From: Paramacrobiotus metropolitanus
Lineage: Eukaryota > Tardigrada > Eutardigrada > Parachela > Macrobiotidae
DNA: 64,000 bases
Direction of reading: 5' to 3'
NCBI RefSeq assembly: GCF_019649055.1
Contig: NW_026570337.1
Coordinates: forward strand, 186,001 to 250,000
Shown piece by piece: positions 12,774 through 23,702 of this stretch (position 1 is its first letter; each line of letters opens with the position of its first letter). The notes beneath the pieces were generated by a model. It was not told the DNA's origin and searched no databases. It saw only the letters and a program-made list of their open reading frames with translations. The position numbers and the translations under genes were made by a program.

Positions 12774-12893
12774 ATGAAGCTGTGCTCTGTACTGTTGTTT
12801 AGCACTTGCCGTTGAGCAAGCGCTTCTAGAGATCAAAATGGAATTTATATCAGACATTTGCGTCTGCTTATAATGCGGAATTAAGCAACAGCC

Positions 12894-13253
12894 ATGGTGA
12901 ACTTTGTGCCGATATATGTCATCGTTGTTATAGGTATGGCTTGCGCACATGACAGTTTGACGTGTGTCTCCACCGCCAGGTTCCATAACGCCTCACTGAA
13001 TATCAAGCTGATACACAATGGTCAGACAATTCAGCTGGCCAATGTGTCGCTTGCCGAGCTTTTTGCTGCCCAAACGCCGGACGGAGTCCTCCAGTTAGTA
13101 GAGGAATGCTGTGCATGTCCTGCCAAGCAGGGGAATTCACCACCTACACCATCACGGTTTTCTTATGGGAAACTGGCCATCATTACATCGGCAGTGTTAA
13201 TGGTAATCGCCTTACTATTAAGCGCGCGGTTTATTTGGACTCGCGTTATCTAG
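12894..13253 (+). CDS. Small type I membrane protein with NGxxIQL motif
   Basis: A 119-residue open frame of unknown function. Residues ~4-17 are a hydrophobic signal peptide with likely cleavage after ACA. The ectodomain has a Cys at ~24, two NxS sequons, a LIHNGQTIQL block (~40-49), an amphipathic stretch, and a CCAC cluster (~72-75). A Pro-rich stalk (SPPTPS) leads into one transmembrane helix (~92-114) and a short basic tail. The same layout and the NGxxIQL block recur in the gene at 46438-46826, which supports a real family. It lies between Ig-family copies C and D. An intron at the start cannot be excluded, but ATG plus signal peptide is a sensible start. Confidence 0.6.
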   Translation: MVNFVPIYVIVVIGMACAHDSLTCVSTARFHNASLNIKLIHNGQTIQLANVSLAELFAAQTPDGVLQLVEECCACPAKQGNSPPTPSRFSYGKLAIITSAVLMVIALLLSARFIWTRVI

Positions 13254-13420
13254 CGCGATAACAACTCACTGGATTGATGAAAATTACTGTGGCTTTGAAG
13301 GTTAGTGGCAGTATTTGTAACCAATAAGTACTTTTTTTAATGCAGTACAACAGGAAAAACTTGTGCACCGAAAACTTCCTATCAGCCAGCAATGATCTAA
13401 AAAAGTAATTTCTTTTGCAG

Positions 13421-13632
13421 AGACGATGCTGTACCAGATTCGCATCGGCCGCTTTGTGCAGAGCGAATCTACCGCACCGCCGCATCATTCTCCGTGCGTG
13501 ATCACCTCGGGTTCCTCCGACCATCATCGCCGTAAACAATTCCCCTTTCCTTTCTCAGTGTCACTTATGTCATGTATCGTAATTTCGGCTGTCATTGCGG
13601 TGTCATTCGCACTTCGCACGAATGTATTGTGA
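13421..13632 (+). other. Possible exon encoding a membrane helix
   Basis: A TTCTTTTGCAG acceptor-like site at ~13410-13420 precedes an open frame that ends in a predicted transmembrane helix (SCIVISAVIAVSFAL) and a short basic tail, then TGA at 13630-13632. The helix, Pro/His-rich lead and short tail resemble the end of the gene just upstream (12894-13253). It may be an alternative last exon or the remains of a second copy. No matching donor was identified, so this is tentative. Confidence 0.25.
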
Positions 13633-14571
13633 CGATATCGGTAGTTAATTTGCCTTTTGGTACCACCTGCATGTAATAAGATTGTTCATTGCCCTTCAGC
13701 ATCAGCTATGAATTAGTTATTATGAGTACAGTATGATTGTCTTCTTCGTAAAAGCTGTAGAGCGTGTTGACCTTGTATGTTAGCGCACTGTAGAATCCTG
13801 CTGCTGTACAGTAGACTTTTACTTTTTCCCTTTAGATTCATTCTTATGTTTCAATTGTTCCCAGCAAGTTCCCAGCTCTTGCTACCGCGCCTCTTGTCCT
13901 TATTACTTGTAACAAGAATCTTGCCATACTGTATCTTGCCGTTCGTCATTACATACGTGGGGCGAATTGTCTCCGTATTTCATAATCTGAATAATTGTCA
14001 TGTCATTTCCGGACTTCCGGTCAGCATCTTGTTGGTTGAGATAGCCGTTAGATCGTGTTACGGTGGATTAACCAGTCTACGAGACAGCAGTCAAAGCTGC
14101 TGCTGTTGCAGTATTGTGGAAGAGGTAATGGCAGCATTAAATACGGGGTTAGTCGGGTCCAGAAGAATACACTGGAGAGTCGGAGACTGAATGTGAGCGC
14201 GCCGACTACAGTACTAGTACCGGCACTCTACATAACGTGCAGGCAATATGTACCATGTGAACTGGCTGTACTCGTGCTGGGCAGACGTCTCGGGTTGTTG
14301 ATTGTTTTGCGAGCAAAGGCAACTAAAGTTATTCACTCATCCAGCGCTCCTACACCGCCGACGAGCCGATCCCCATCGAGCTATTCGGCGGCATTGCCAA
14401 GCCACCATTTTGAATCCCGAACAAGGAAAACTGCGTTTTACTGGCTCATCCCATCATTGATTTGGTTTGATAGTGAGGAATTAATCAGCAGTTACGATGA
14501 TGATCATTTTGACAACCTATAATTACCCAACACCTACGCCGATAAGTATGATCCGTCAACGGCCAGCTTCG
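13633..14571. other. No gene recognised
   Basis: Several short open frames exist on the plus strand, but none has a recognisable motif, repeat relationship or splice context. Confidence 0.35.
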
Positions 14572-14620
14572 CCATTCCGTTCGGCAGTCGGCGTGCACGC
14601 CAGACTGCCGAACGGAATGG
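14572..14620. repeat. 49-bp palindrome with palindromic centre
   Basis: Eighteen-base arms beginning CCATTCCGTTCGGCAGTC pair exactly with the 3' side. The 13-base centre is itself nearly palindromic (GGCGTGCACGCC plus one extra A). The whole stretch can fold into one long hairpin with a single bulge. Confidence 0.8.
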
Positions 14621-14898
14621 AATCCCGGTGGGATTGTGGATTTGTAATTCAGCAGTTTTTCGGTACGTATATTTTACCTTTCCACTTTTCAATAACGTGT
14701 GCGCTGTGTAGCCGCACTAACAACAATTAAGAACGCGTACAGCACAGTAGACGATCCGAAATGCGAGCACCATTACTGAGTGCGAGAATAGGCCATGCTC
14801 CTTCTGTTGCCCGCAGTAACTAACATGGCGCATATCAACGAAATTTGTGGCCGTGCGACACATCCGGACGGCATCACGTCCGCTTCTATGTGGGGAAA

Positions 14899-15090
14899 TA
14901 TAGGGGGAATTTAACTGCGGAGGCCAGTACTCCCTGTACTTGCTGCCGTCACCCGCCTGGAGTGTGACGTTACGGCAGTACATACGCTTAAATCAGGCGC
15001 GATACATAGGCACCATGTTAAGCCACAACGTAAAACTCCAGCCGGCTGACGGCAGCAAGTACAGCGAGTGCTTGAATTCCCCCTATACTT
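14899..15090. repeat. Fold-back MITE-like element
   Basis: Arms of ~70 bases face each other: 14899-14975 and the reverse of 15020-15090 share TATAGGGGGAATT, CTGTACTTGCTGCCGTCA, CTGGAGT and ACGTT blocks with scattered mismatches. The ~50-base centre is unrelated. A lone arm occurs at 10944-11045. No clear target-site duplication is visible. Confidence 0.6.
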
Positions 15091-17263
15091 CCCCTGGAAT
15101 TTCTGATAATTGATCGAGTGATACGTTCTGTCGTTGCTAACTCGAAGAGGAATCCCCTCCGGTACGTGCCCGAGCCCAGCTAAGATAACGGAAGTGTCTT
15201 CCGGGACACCGAGTCGGTCGGCGCAAAGAGAGGCTGTGGATGCGGACATTGCGGAGACGGCGACGACAAAATGTCATGTCATGATTATTTGCTTATTGCA
15301 AGATGATCGTTGGCCATGGAAGAGCGTATTACAGTGTCGGGTCATTGTGAACTGCACTCTGCCCATCAGTGATCAATCCCCCACACGGTATGGTATCCAG
15401 CGTTACACTAGCAGTGTTCGTCATTCTTGTTACCGGCAGTTTCTTGGGAGAGACAAAGTCAGTTATGGCTAGAACTTTCTGAATGCAGAACAGTTTATGC
15501 GTACCTACGTTTCGTTTATGTATACTTCATGCGTGAAGAATGCTGCTCCATCCGTGGCTTCGTTGTTTTCAGAGAAAACAATTCAAGTAATAAAAAAGTA
15601 TTAAAAAGTGTGCTCTGCGTGAATTGAGAAAACTTTTCTCAGCCCCATGCATAGTACACGTGTTATTACTGGCACTAATGCCTCCACACCCTCTTTGACG
15701 AGCAGTTTGGATTGTGGACATTGTTTTTGCCTTTTTTAACTCTGCAGTCGAGGAATCACTTCTGCCGCTACTGCACCTCCCAAGGCACCGTTCAGGGACA
15801 GTGTTGACAATGACGATCACAGACGGTGTGGCATTGCGTGATGCATAAATATATATGCTGGCTTTATCATATAGGCCTAGGGTAGTAATGCGTCTGGAAT
15901 CGCCACACAAGCACTGTGAAAGATTCTGATTGAGTGAGCGATAAACACGTCACTTGAAAATGCTTGCCAGGTCTCTCGACCTTTTTGGGGCAGTTTTCAT
16001 CTGCTGGAGCTATACTCGTATAGGCGTTGGCGCCTGTGACTAGGGAACCGACCAGGCGACCACTACCTCTTTCGACAATGTAAACGAACTGTTGGTTTCA
16101 GTATGGGCGAAATGTAAAATATGCGTAGGGAGAACTGTACCATGATTGCATACTTTCAGTTTATAGGTTGATGTTGCACGACACGTATTTCTTGTTGCAC
16201 GTAATACTGTACTTGGCTTTAATGGCAGATGTTTATTGATATTGTGCAAAAAAATAAAAATTTTGGGCAAGTTCCTTTTCTTCACCGACCACAATATCTC
16301 CTTTTCTTTACAGTTTTCATATCCATAATAATTAAGTACTATCTTCTGGAATTCTTCAAATTTCTTGACGGTGTCGCTGTAGCTGCATGTTAATATTTGC
16401 TGCTGTTATAATATTATACCATCAGGAAATATCAACATACACCTTGCGAGACACAGCTTTGATGGATGGACCCTGTTGCCGACCTGGGTATGTTACAGTC
16501 GTGTTGCTTATGGCTTATGTCCTGCTTTCCGTCGGCTTTTCCTCATCGGCGGCTGCAGACGGCAGACATATCAATCTGTTGACTGTCGATTGCAGATAAA
16601 CTGCTGGTTCCCGTCAGGAATGCAACCACACCACTCGCATTGTATAATACACTAGCCTACGGGGCTGTAATTAACTTCGCCGTCTTCCCTGTTATTCCCG
16701 TGTGGCAACGCCGCCATAGCACTATTAAAATCGGGGGCAATCTTCGTACTAATAAAACGTCTGCTCTGCACCAAGCAGGAATCGGAGCAGGTAACCGGAA
16801 GTGCCTTCGGAAAGATAACTGCACACAGGTGATGCTGTTAGCAGCTATTGCCGGCAAACAGCGCGACAGATGCCGGCACGCATCAGATCAGGGTTCTTCC
16901 TTGACAGCGCTACATTATTACCTGCTGAGCGAGCGTGTATTACTCTACGGCTTTTCCTGAAAATTTCACAAGCTCTTGGCGATGTCAGGCACGCATGGAT
17001 TTGCCCTGGAAAACAAATAATCCGGAAGACTGGAACGCTGTATTTTGGTACCGGGTGTCCAGATCGCAAATCGGCGACAGCGTTGAAAGTGCTAGTGCCA
17101 CGCCGCTGGGCGCTGGCAGCCAGTGCAGGCAGTGCTGCTCTTTTCCGGAGAATATAGATTTTTCTCATGGTTGCTGAAACGTTGGCAGTCCCGAGAATCT
17201 CTTTATTTGTATAGACTTGAGGAGCATAAAACTCGCCTCTACATAGAAAATGGTTATACTGCA
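15091..17263. other. No gene recognised
   Basis: An open frame at ~16462-16599 starts with a signal-peptide-like stretch followed by DGRHINLLTV, loosely like the NGxxIQL block, but it ends at once and lacks supporting splice context. About 90 bases near 16655-16745 resemble 40640-40735, suggesting an old repeat. Confidence 0.3.
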
Positions 17264-17265
17264 TA

Positions 17266-18560
17266 CAGCGTGGTAGCGCCAAGTTAAAGACAGCGCAATT
17301 AAAACTGATCTGATTATTTCCCTGTAGTCTGCTGTCATACTGCCACTTGCAAAGTTGCAGCGAATTTCATTTCCAGTGCAATAAAATTTAGCTTTCGTTG
17401 AAATGTTGAGAAATGCCTCGAGAAACTAATTCTGAAAGTAAGGCTGTAGTGGTTTCTCTACAGTACATGCCAGTGGATTGTCTATTCGGAAAATTGTGGA
17501 AAAATTATCTGAGCTTGGGAGACCGCTCAGTAAGAGTACAGTTGAACGGATTATAAAGAAACATCAGTTGGTGTTGAGTGGAAGCCCACCGGAGACGCGT
17601 AAATTGCCTGCGCAGAACAAGCCTACAGTATGCATTCCGAAGATCATCCGCAAAGTGGAAAAATTAATAGATTCTCCGAATCCCCCGTCTATTCGAGAGA
17701 TCGCCCGACGTTTACGAATCTCTCATGTATCCGTGAAAAAAATTTTGGTGAAGAATCTGGAAGCGAAGTTGACGAAAAATAAGAAGGTCCACGCGCTATC
17801 GGCGACCCAAGCTGTACAACGGGCCCATCGCGCCAAGACGTTTTTGAGGTATTTATCGCGACGAAAACTGAAATTTCTTTTAACAATGGACGAGATGTGG
17901 ATTACTACTGATGATTTATCCGGGCAGACAGACTTCTACTACAAGCGCAAAAATGTTGTCGTTCCTGAAAGTTGGCAAAAGCTGCCACGCAAAAACTGGC
18001 CCAAAAAAGTGATGCTCGCGATGGGGATCTCTTGGCGCGGTCAAACCGCAATGTACGTCGTTCCCCCTGAGACCAAAGTTGATCACAAGGTATTTATCGA
18101 CCTCGTCCTGAAGCCAATGATCCGAAAAGACGTACCGCGGCTACACGGATCGGACGCCAAGAAAGTTGTCCTGCACATGGACAGTGCCCCTTCCCATGTG
18201 GCCAAAGAAACTGTCCAGTGGCTGAAAGCAGAGAAAGTGAAGTACATTCCGAAAGAAGAATGGCTGGCGAATTCCCCAGATGCTGCGCCGATGGACTACG
18301 CGGTCAACTCGATTTTTAAGCGAATTTTGAAGTGCTGCGACGCGCGCGATCACAGGCAACTGGCACGTGTCGCGCGCCGCAAGTGGAAGACCTTTTCAAT
18401 TGTTAAAATTCGAAATGCACTCAGATCGTGGAAATCCCGTATTCGTTGTGTAATCAAAGCTAACGGCTATCAGTACGAGCATATTTGGAAACAAAATTGT
18501 AATTAGCTAAATTACAATAAAATAAAAATTAAGTGTCTTCAACTTGGCGCTACCACGCTG
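17266..18560 (+). mobile_element. Mariner-family transposon with DD37D transposase
   Basis: A 1295-bp element bounded by ~27-bp inverted repeats starting CAGCGTGGTAGCGCC and flanked by TA on both sides (17264-17265, 18561-18562), as expected for IS630/Tc1/mariner insertions. One transposase gene occupies the interior. The two inverted repeats differ at only about one base in 27, so the copy is not ancient. Confidence 0.9.
17413..18506 (+). pseudogene. Mariner transposase, frameshifted near its N-terminus
   Basis: Cuts and rejoins the element's ends. The typical start MPRETNSES lies at 17413, but its frame is lost between ~17455 and 17475. From ~17472 a different frame runs uninterrupted for ~342 residues to TAA at 18506. 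It shows paired helix-turn-helix regions (LSKSTVERIIK; IREIARRLRISHVSVKKIL), then the catalytic triad: Asp in LTMDEMW, Asp in LHMDSAPSH and Asp in SPDAAPMDY. Thirty-seven residues separate the last two Asp, so this is the DD37D class (maT-like), not classic mariner DD34D or Tc1 DD34E. All three catalytic Asp remain. Either the copy is disabled by one indel, or translation begins later and lacks the first residues. Confidence 0.8.
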
Positions 18561-18649
18561 TATGTATTTCAAAGCAAAACGTACTACTAAACTTGAAAAC
18601 ATGTTACCATCCGAAAAAGGAGTTGAGTGATTTATTCAAGCAGCTCCTT

Positions 18650-19400
18650 AGAGGGAACGGGAACATTCCTTAGAGACGACGATGTCCGAATCGGTGTCGC
18701 ACTGCGGTTTGGATTGCCAGTGATAGTGGCGCACAACTGTACTGCATGCGGTAAGCAAGTGGAAACTAACGGACACCATGGGTTATCCTGCAATAAGTCA
18801 ACCAAAGGACGATGGGCGCGGCACCCAGAAATGAGCAGTATTACTGAGAATTGTTGTGAAAGCGCCAGTTTCCTTGTCAACTACAACCGACCGGCTTATC
18901 GAGCAAGGACGGAAAAAGACCCCACGGGATGATGCTGATTCCAGTCCGCCAAGGGAAACCACTGGTGTGGGATGTAACCAGATGGTGCACGGTCGCAGAC
19001 TCTCATGTCACCGGCAGCTCGAAGAAAGCTGGATACGTACGTGGCTCAGCTCGCAGAAAATGCCAAGCGCCGGGCATATTCGTTTGTGGAAAATGGAAAC
19101 TTTTTTTATCCCTTAGTGATAGAGACGTTGGGAGTATTTGGCCCCGCTTTCAGTGAACTGTTGCATTTCATGGGCCGTAAAATTCGAGACTTAACTGGAT
19201 AAGCGCGTTCTACTGGTTACATTAAGGAGCGTTTTAGTCTCCCCGTTGTAAAAGAAATGCTGCGGCTGTTTTGAGCACGTTACCTTTTAACCCAAGAGAA
19301 GATAGAGATTTGGGTTGTTCTTTTAATGTTTAAATTTCAAATATTAAGTAGTGTACCGGCGCTTGCAGTCTTTGTTATCGTGGTGGTTATTGCCTAATAA
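18650..19400 (+). pseudogene. 3' fragment of RLE-type non-LTR retrotransposon
   Basis: A truncated, frameshifted piece corresponding to the endonuclease end of the retrotransposon family whose long copy lies at 60390. Readable blocks are a CxxC...GHHGLSC zinc-binding motif, remnants of the RPDG catalytic block, and the LLHFMGRKIRDLTG block near the C-terminus. The 3' untranslated part (AGTAGTGTACCGGCGCT and onward) matches the end of the fragment at 30420-31530, so both derive from the same subfamily. It starts ~90 bases beyond the mariner element. Confidence 0.75.
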
Positions 19401-19774
19401 ATATTTCATCAAGCAGCTTGATTGTCAGTAGCATTTTATATAATTCTGGACGCAAAACATTTGCACCAAGAACTAAGCTAAAATAATTCCGCAAACCAGT
19501 CGTATCCGTATGTTCCTGGCACAAGCAGAAATCAAGTAGCACATAATGACTGCAGTAACGATACGCAGCGCCTCTTTATACCGCTGAACATCCGAATCGC
19601 AACCTGTTACAAGGAGATGACTAACACAAGGAAAACCGGGAGATGACCAACAGGTCCAACACATATTAACATGTCACCGATAAAAGATCAACGTCCAGAT
19701 ACGATCAGCAGTAGTGCAATGAGAGACGTCAGATGAAACGACGCTGCACAGATGTCAGCGGCCCGTTATGCAGA
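19401..19774. other. No gene recognised
   Basis: AT-rich spacer between the retrotransposon fragment and the end of Ig-family copy D. No supportable feature. Confidence 0.35.
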
Positions 19775-20933
19775 TTAAGCCGCCGGAATAGTTGAAACAT
19801 GGAGGAACGCGGTCTGCCGGCGCCACACCTCCTGAATCTCATCGGGCCGCACCCAGCACTCCACGCGTGCCGACGTGTGGAAGTCCACGCTACTGATGGA
19901 CAACGTGCTGGTGACCGTCGTCACCGTGTAGCTGTAGGAGACGCCAAAGTTGAACTCCTTCGCGTTGGAGATGCCGGCCAGAGGGAAGTGTTGCGTCGGC
20001 GCGAATTTCCCGAGACGGGTCACCAGAATTCGGACCAAAGCTTGCATGGGATGACCCGCGGGAGCGGCGATCAGGTGGCCGTTGAAACGCCAAATAAACG
20101 CCGGGCTGTTTCCCTCCAGACGGTTGGCGACGCAGGCGATCTGGGCGTCCGATTTCCGACGGACGCTGACGTTGGACATGGGAACCGGGAAGAGTTCGCT
20201 GGCGGAGGGGAAGACCTGCAAGCGGAAGTACTGGTGATCGCCCGCGCAGAAGGTCACGCCATTTGCAGTCCCGGTGACGATGGGGAGGGGTGTAGGCTTC
20301 ACCGGCGGGGGCAGGTAGCAGGGCTGGGAACACACCACGTCGCCGTTGTCTTTCCACGCGACGTTCTTCAGGGTCAGCGTCATGGTAGCAACGGCGAGGT
20401 CGGACGTCGGTGATGGGAGGGACCATGCACCAACGTAGAGGTCGAAGATGCCGGCGTTGCCGAGGCGATAGCCGCTAATGAAGGCTATGGAGCGTTTGTT
20501 ATGCGTCCAGTAGATGTCCGGGTAGTGCTGCGGATAGCTGAAGGTCGTGTTGTGCACGGCGCACGGAAGCTGGCGCTGCCGCCGGAGTCGGCGCGTATCA
20601 CTATGATCATTTTACGTTTGGCGCTCGGTGCCGGACGCTCAAACACGAGATGAATCTTGTCACTGGACGAATTGCGCGTCGCTTCCTGGATTATTCGTTC
20701 CACTGCAAGATAAACAGGCTATGATCTACGTAAATAATGATCGTAATGATGAAAGAGGCTAAAGCTGTAAACTGACGGGTGGCGATGCTGTATCGGCAGG
20801 TGGCACTGCGGCAGGCCTTCTTAACAGCATCTGGTAAGCAGGCGGAAGATGAGGAACAGTCCAAAAAATACATGGTGTAAATTAAAAGCGACACGGTTGC
20901 GGCACACTTGGACCGACAAGAGTCCTTATCCAT
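19775..20933 (-). pseudogene. Two-Ig-domain gene, subfamily 1, copy D (one frameshift)
   Basis: Exon 1 (20933-20777) encodes a 52-residue signal peptide and Cys-rich lead ending at a GTCAGT donor in phase 1. Exon 2 runs from 20702 (acceptor TCTTGCAG) to the stop at 19775. The only lesion I see is a single missing base at about 20565-20572, just before the first Ig Cys. Upstream the frame reads SGGSASF; downstream the next frame resumes with CAVHNTTF and stays open for ~255 residues through both Ig domains to the end. All Cys/Trp landmarks and the ECWVRP block are present. Either this is a very recent pseudogene or the base is a sequencing or assembly error and the gene is functional. Confidence 0.75.
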
Positions 20934-21538
20934 CTCAGCCGCATCTCGTTGTCAGAAAAGGTCAGGTTTCAGCGACACAAAATACTGGCATACAAGGATG
21001 CTGCGGGACAGTATAATATATGATATACATCGCACAGTCACGGAAATGGATGGATGTGTCAAACTGAAAATGCCGAACAAGAGCAAGCGGCTGATTGCAA
21101 GATCAGGTTTGGTGACAGCGATTGTCAGCGAAACACTTATCAGTCTACCGAAAACCGAGGGCACGGAGCACGTCAGTTATTTAACAGCGTATTTAATCAT
21201 TAGCTGTACAGGATGCAGCCTCATGCCGGGTTAATGTATGCGGCGCAGTTGCTTAGCAAAACCTCTACAGTCTACACACTCGGCTACGTTCGGTACTGCA
21301 ATTTCAAGCGCACGGTTTGCTCAGTTGTTTGCCTTGCATGCTTGTTTTATCATGCGCTTAACTGCAATTCTCACAGCACGTTTAGAACACCACATCGGGA
21401 CTGCAAACAAGGCAAGGTGCTGGTTACGAGCACTCAACGCGACAGTTGTACATTCTGTTTCCTGCTGGGAATTCTGGTCAACCTGTCCAGAGTTGCCTCT
21501 GTGGCACCAAAGTAGCGGCTATCACTGCGAACGGATGA
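20934..21538. other. Spacer between divergent copies D and J
   Basis: About 600 bases between the start of copy D (minus) and the exon-1 relic of copy J (plus). No exon identified. A shared bidirectional promoter could lie here, but no motif settles it. Confidence 0.35.
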
Positions 21539-22250
21539 TTGGTCCGCTCCTGGACGTCACTGCGACCAACGCGTTGTTTTGATGGCCCGAAAGGGTGGAC
21601 GCCGATTCTGTTTGTGATAGCACCCATCTGTGCATTTCCGTTTTTGGCTTGCCCAGTACACAGATCTGGCAGAGTGCGTGAAACGCAGACCCAGGTCTGC
21701 GCAGATCGGCATTGGGAGTGTGCTTTCGCGCAAAAGTGAGCATCTGGCATTCTTATATAACTGCTTAAAAAATGACCGGGTATATGCTACTGTGAAGCGG
21801 GAAGCGGCTCACGTACAGCGACAAAATCTTTCAAAGGATTTCAACGTATTGCGCCGTGGTGCAGTGGTACTGCCTACGCGGATCTAACGACGTAGCCGGG
21901 GTTCGATGCCCCCATCGGCGCCTTTTCCAGCCGTTTCTCGTTTTCCCTCCAATTGCGCCCTGCTTAGACTACCAATTTCATCCACATCCATCAGAATCCA
22001 CCACCCACACACCACCAGTGACCAACCAGTGAAACTTTCGCAGACACTTATGATCCCTCTGACATTAAGATGCTGGGTAGGGTGTTAATATGGAGTGGAA
22101 CATAGTTCAGTGAACCGTCGCGCCACCACACTGGTCCTGCTCAATGTACAGGCCTTCGACGCAAGTGCACGCATCGAGGGCTCGGGGCGGCCAGAAAAAA
22201 ACGCGCGTGGTGTGGCTCAAGGAGGCGGACTACGAGTGCTTTTTTGTGAC
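21539..22250 (+). pseudogene. Relic of subfamily-2 two-Ig gene (copy J)
   Basis: An exon-1-like piece (21539-21735) encodes a hydrophobic signal segment (ILFVIAPICAFPFLA), then CPVH and a DxHWECxFA block. It ends at a GTGAGC donor and aligns with exon 1 of the gene at 41.5-42.9 kb. A C-terminal exon-2 remnant at ~22110-22245 keeps a TLVL strand, the xARIEG (from ARIEC) block, and a decayed REVW region, with frameshifts. Everything between, including both Ig cores, is missing. A tRNA-like sequence (21851-21922) now sits where the intron or lost exon would be. It is head to head with copy D. Confidence 0.6.
21851..21922 (+). tRNA. tRNA-like gene or tRNA pseudogene
   Basis: A 72-base sequence with a textbook A box (TGGTGCAGTGG, from 21857) and B box (GGTTCGATGCC, from 21900). 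A seven-base acceptor pairing has one mismatch, a D-stem is GCAG/CTGC, and TTTT follows directly as a pol III terminator (21923-21926). The anticodon arm is abnormal: the only good stem (CTACG/CGTAG) encloses a 12-base loop instead of seven, so no anticodon can be assigned. It may be a tRNA pseudogene, a SINE head, or a transcribed tRNA-like RNA. No CCA is encoded, as expected for eukaryotes. Confidence 0.5.
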
Positions 22251-22909
22251 CGCCGTTCTCTGGCGACTGCGATGTACTGCCGGCGTTCACGCTGCTTCGC
22301 TAAATGGCTGTGACAGTAACTGTACATATGACTGTCTAAACCTATGTGCTTAGATTTCATTTCCAGTGCAATGATTTTCGAAGAACATGGGCCCAGGCAA
22401 ATAATGTATTCGTACTGGCTGGTGCAGTCGCATAAACAGATACAGTAGTTGAGTGTAGAATACACGAACATGACTTCGGTTCTTTCCCAGCCGCACTTTT
22501 CCCCTTTCTTTGATTGAATGGGCGCCGCCAGTGGAGGGCTATTCGATGGAACCCACTCAACCCATTATTATTACTATTGTATAATTAAAATCGGGATGCA
22601 CCGACTGCAAATTCACGCACTCCCTCCAGTCCCAGTTGTACCGCTAGCAAGTCCGACCGCTGCTTTCCCCGTCCGGGCATCGCGCAAGTTGTTTTAAGCA
22701 CTGTATAGCATGTATGAGGTTTGCGGAGCTGACGGTCACGCGCAGTCGGCTACCTAATACAGTAATACGTACAAAAATAAGCAAAAGTCTCGTTTCTGAC
22801 GATTTTAGTGGAAATTTTGAAAACTTAGTGGCGGAAAGACATACGTACACAGGTGCAAAAATAGACTTTTGTATGGTACTTAGTTAACGGCTCAGTGCTG
22901 TAAATGTTA
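22251..22909. other. No gene recognised
   Basis: Unassigned sequence between the relic gene and a MITE. Nothing supportable seen. Confidence 0.35.
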
Positions 22910-23085
22910 CAGTAAACTCGGTGAGATTGAACAACCGCGAAAATTGAACAACTGCGAAAATTGAACGCCCGTGTAGGAACCGGCGCGTCTCGTATACTGC
23001 AAAAGCTACTGCGAACATTGAACAGATGGTTACATTGAACGCTATTGAAGGAACCGGAGGTGTTCAGATTACCCAGGTTTTACTG
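22910..23085. repeat. MITE with CAGTAAA termini
   Basis: The ends are imperfect inverted repeats: CAGTAAACTCGGTGAGATTG on the left against CAGTAAAACCTGGGTAATCTG read from the right, with TA on the left flank and a mutated TA on the right. Internal repeats of GCGAAAATTGAAC occur at the left. The termini resemble those of the 637-bp element at 49098, which suggests a common pogo/Tigger-like family. Confidence 0.45.
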
Positions 23086-23702
23086 CAATATTATTGTGCA
23101 GCAATGCGCCTGTGTTAACATTGCTTTGATCTGTTGTAACATCACTTCTCTTTTGATTTCTGACAAAACTTTGCTTGCATAATTATTCTCTTTCTTGACT
23201 GTCGCTAATTGCTGGTGGTACGAAAAATGTGTTAATCTCAGCAAGGTTCATCAGTTTTTTCTACGCAATAGAAGTTACAAAACCCATTAACGCATGCGAA
23301 TCCGTAAAGAGAATGAGCTGATCAAGCCCTTCTACAGAGGATTCTTGAGCTAAGCACGTCCAACGTGCTAAAAGCTTTTTTTTGTTTAGCAGTTGCATCG
23401 AACTTAATTGGATGTATTTTTCCATTTGGATTGATTTACTTCAAAATGTTTTGGTAGTTTTGAAAAAATCAAGCAGTTAAGTACCGGCAAAATTGGATGC
23501 CGATTTACGGCAATTATGTTGATTCTTACCCAGGCGAAATGAAGTTCGCGTAAAACTGCCGATAAGCTTGCCTATCAGATGTGTGACAACGGTATGTACA
23601 TATACGCACATATAAATAGATTTTCTATGTGTGTATATGCGTGTACGTATGTAGATGTATGCACAATACACATTTGCACGGTATGGATGTGAGATGATTT
23701 TT
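23086..23702. other. No gene recognised
   Basis: AT-rich sequence with a TATACGCACATATA-type low-complexity stretch near 23596-23650. It should hold the 3' flank of the minus-strand gene that ends at 23703. Confidence 0.35.

Noticed and set aside
16387-16599. Signal-peptide-like frame ending in DGRHINLLTV
   Set aside because: Only loosely like the small membrane protein family, stops at once, and no downstream exon with a matching frame was found.
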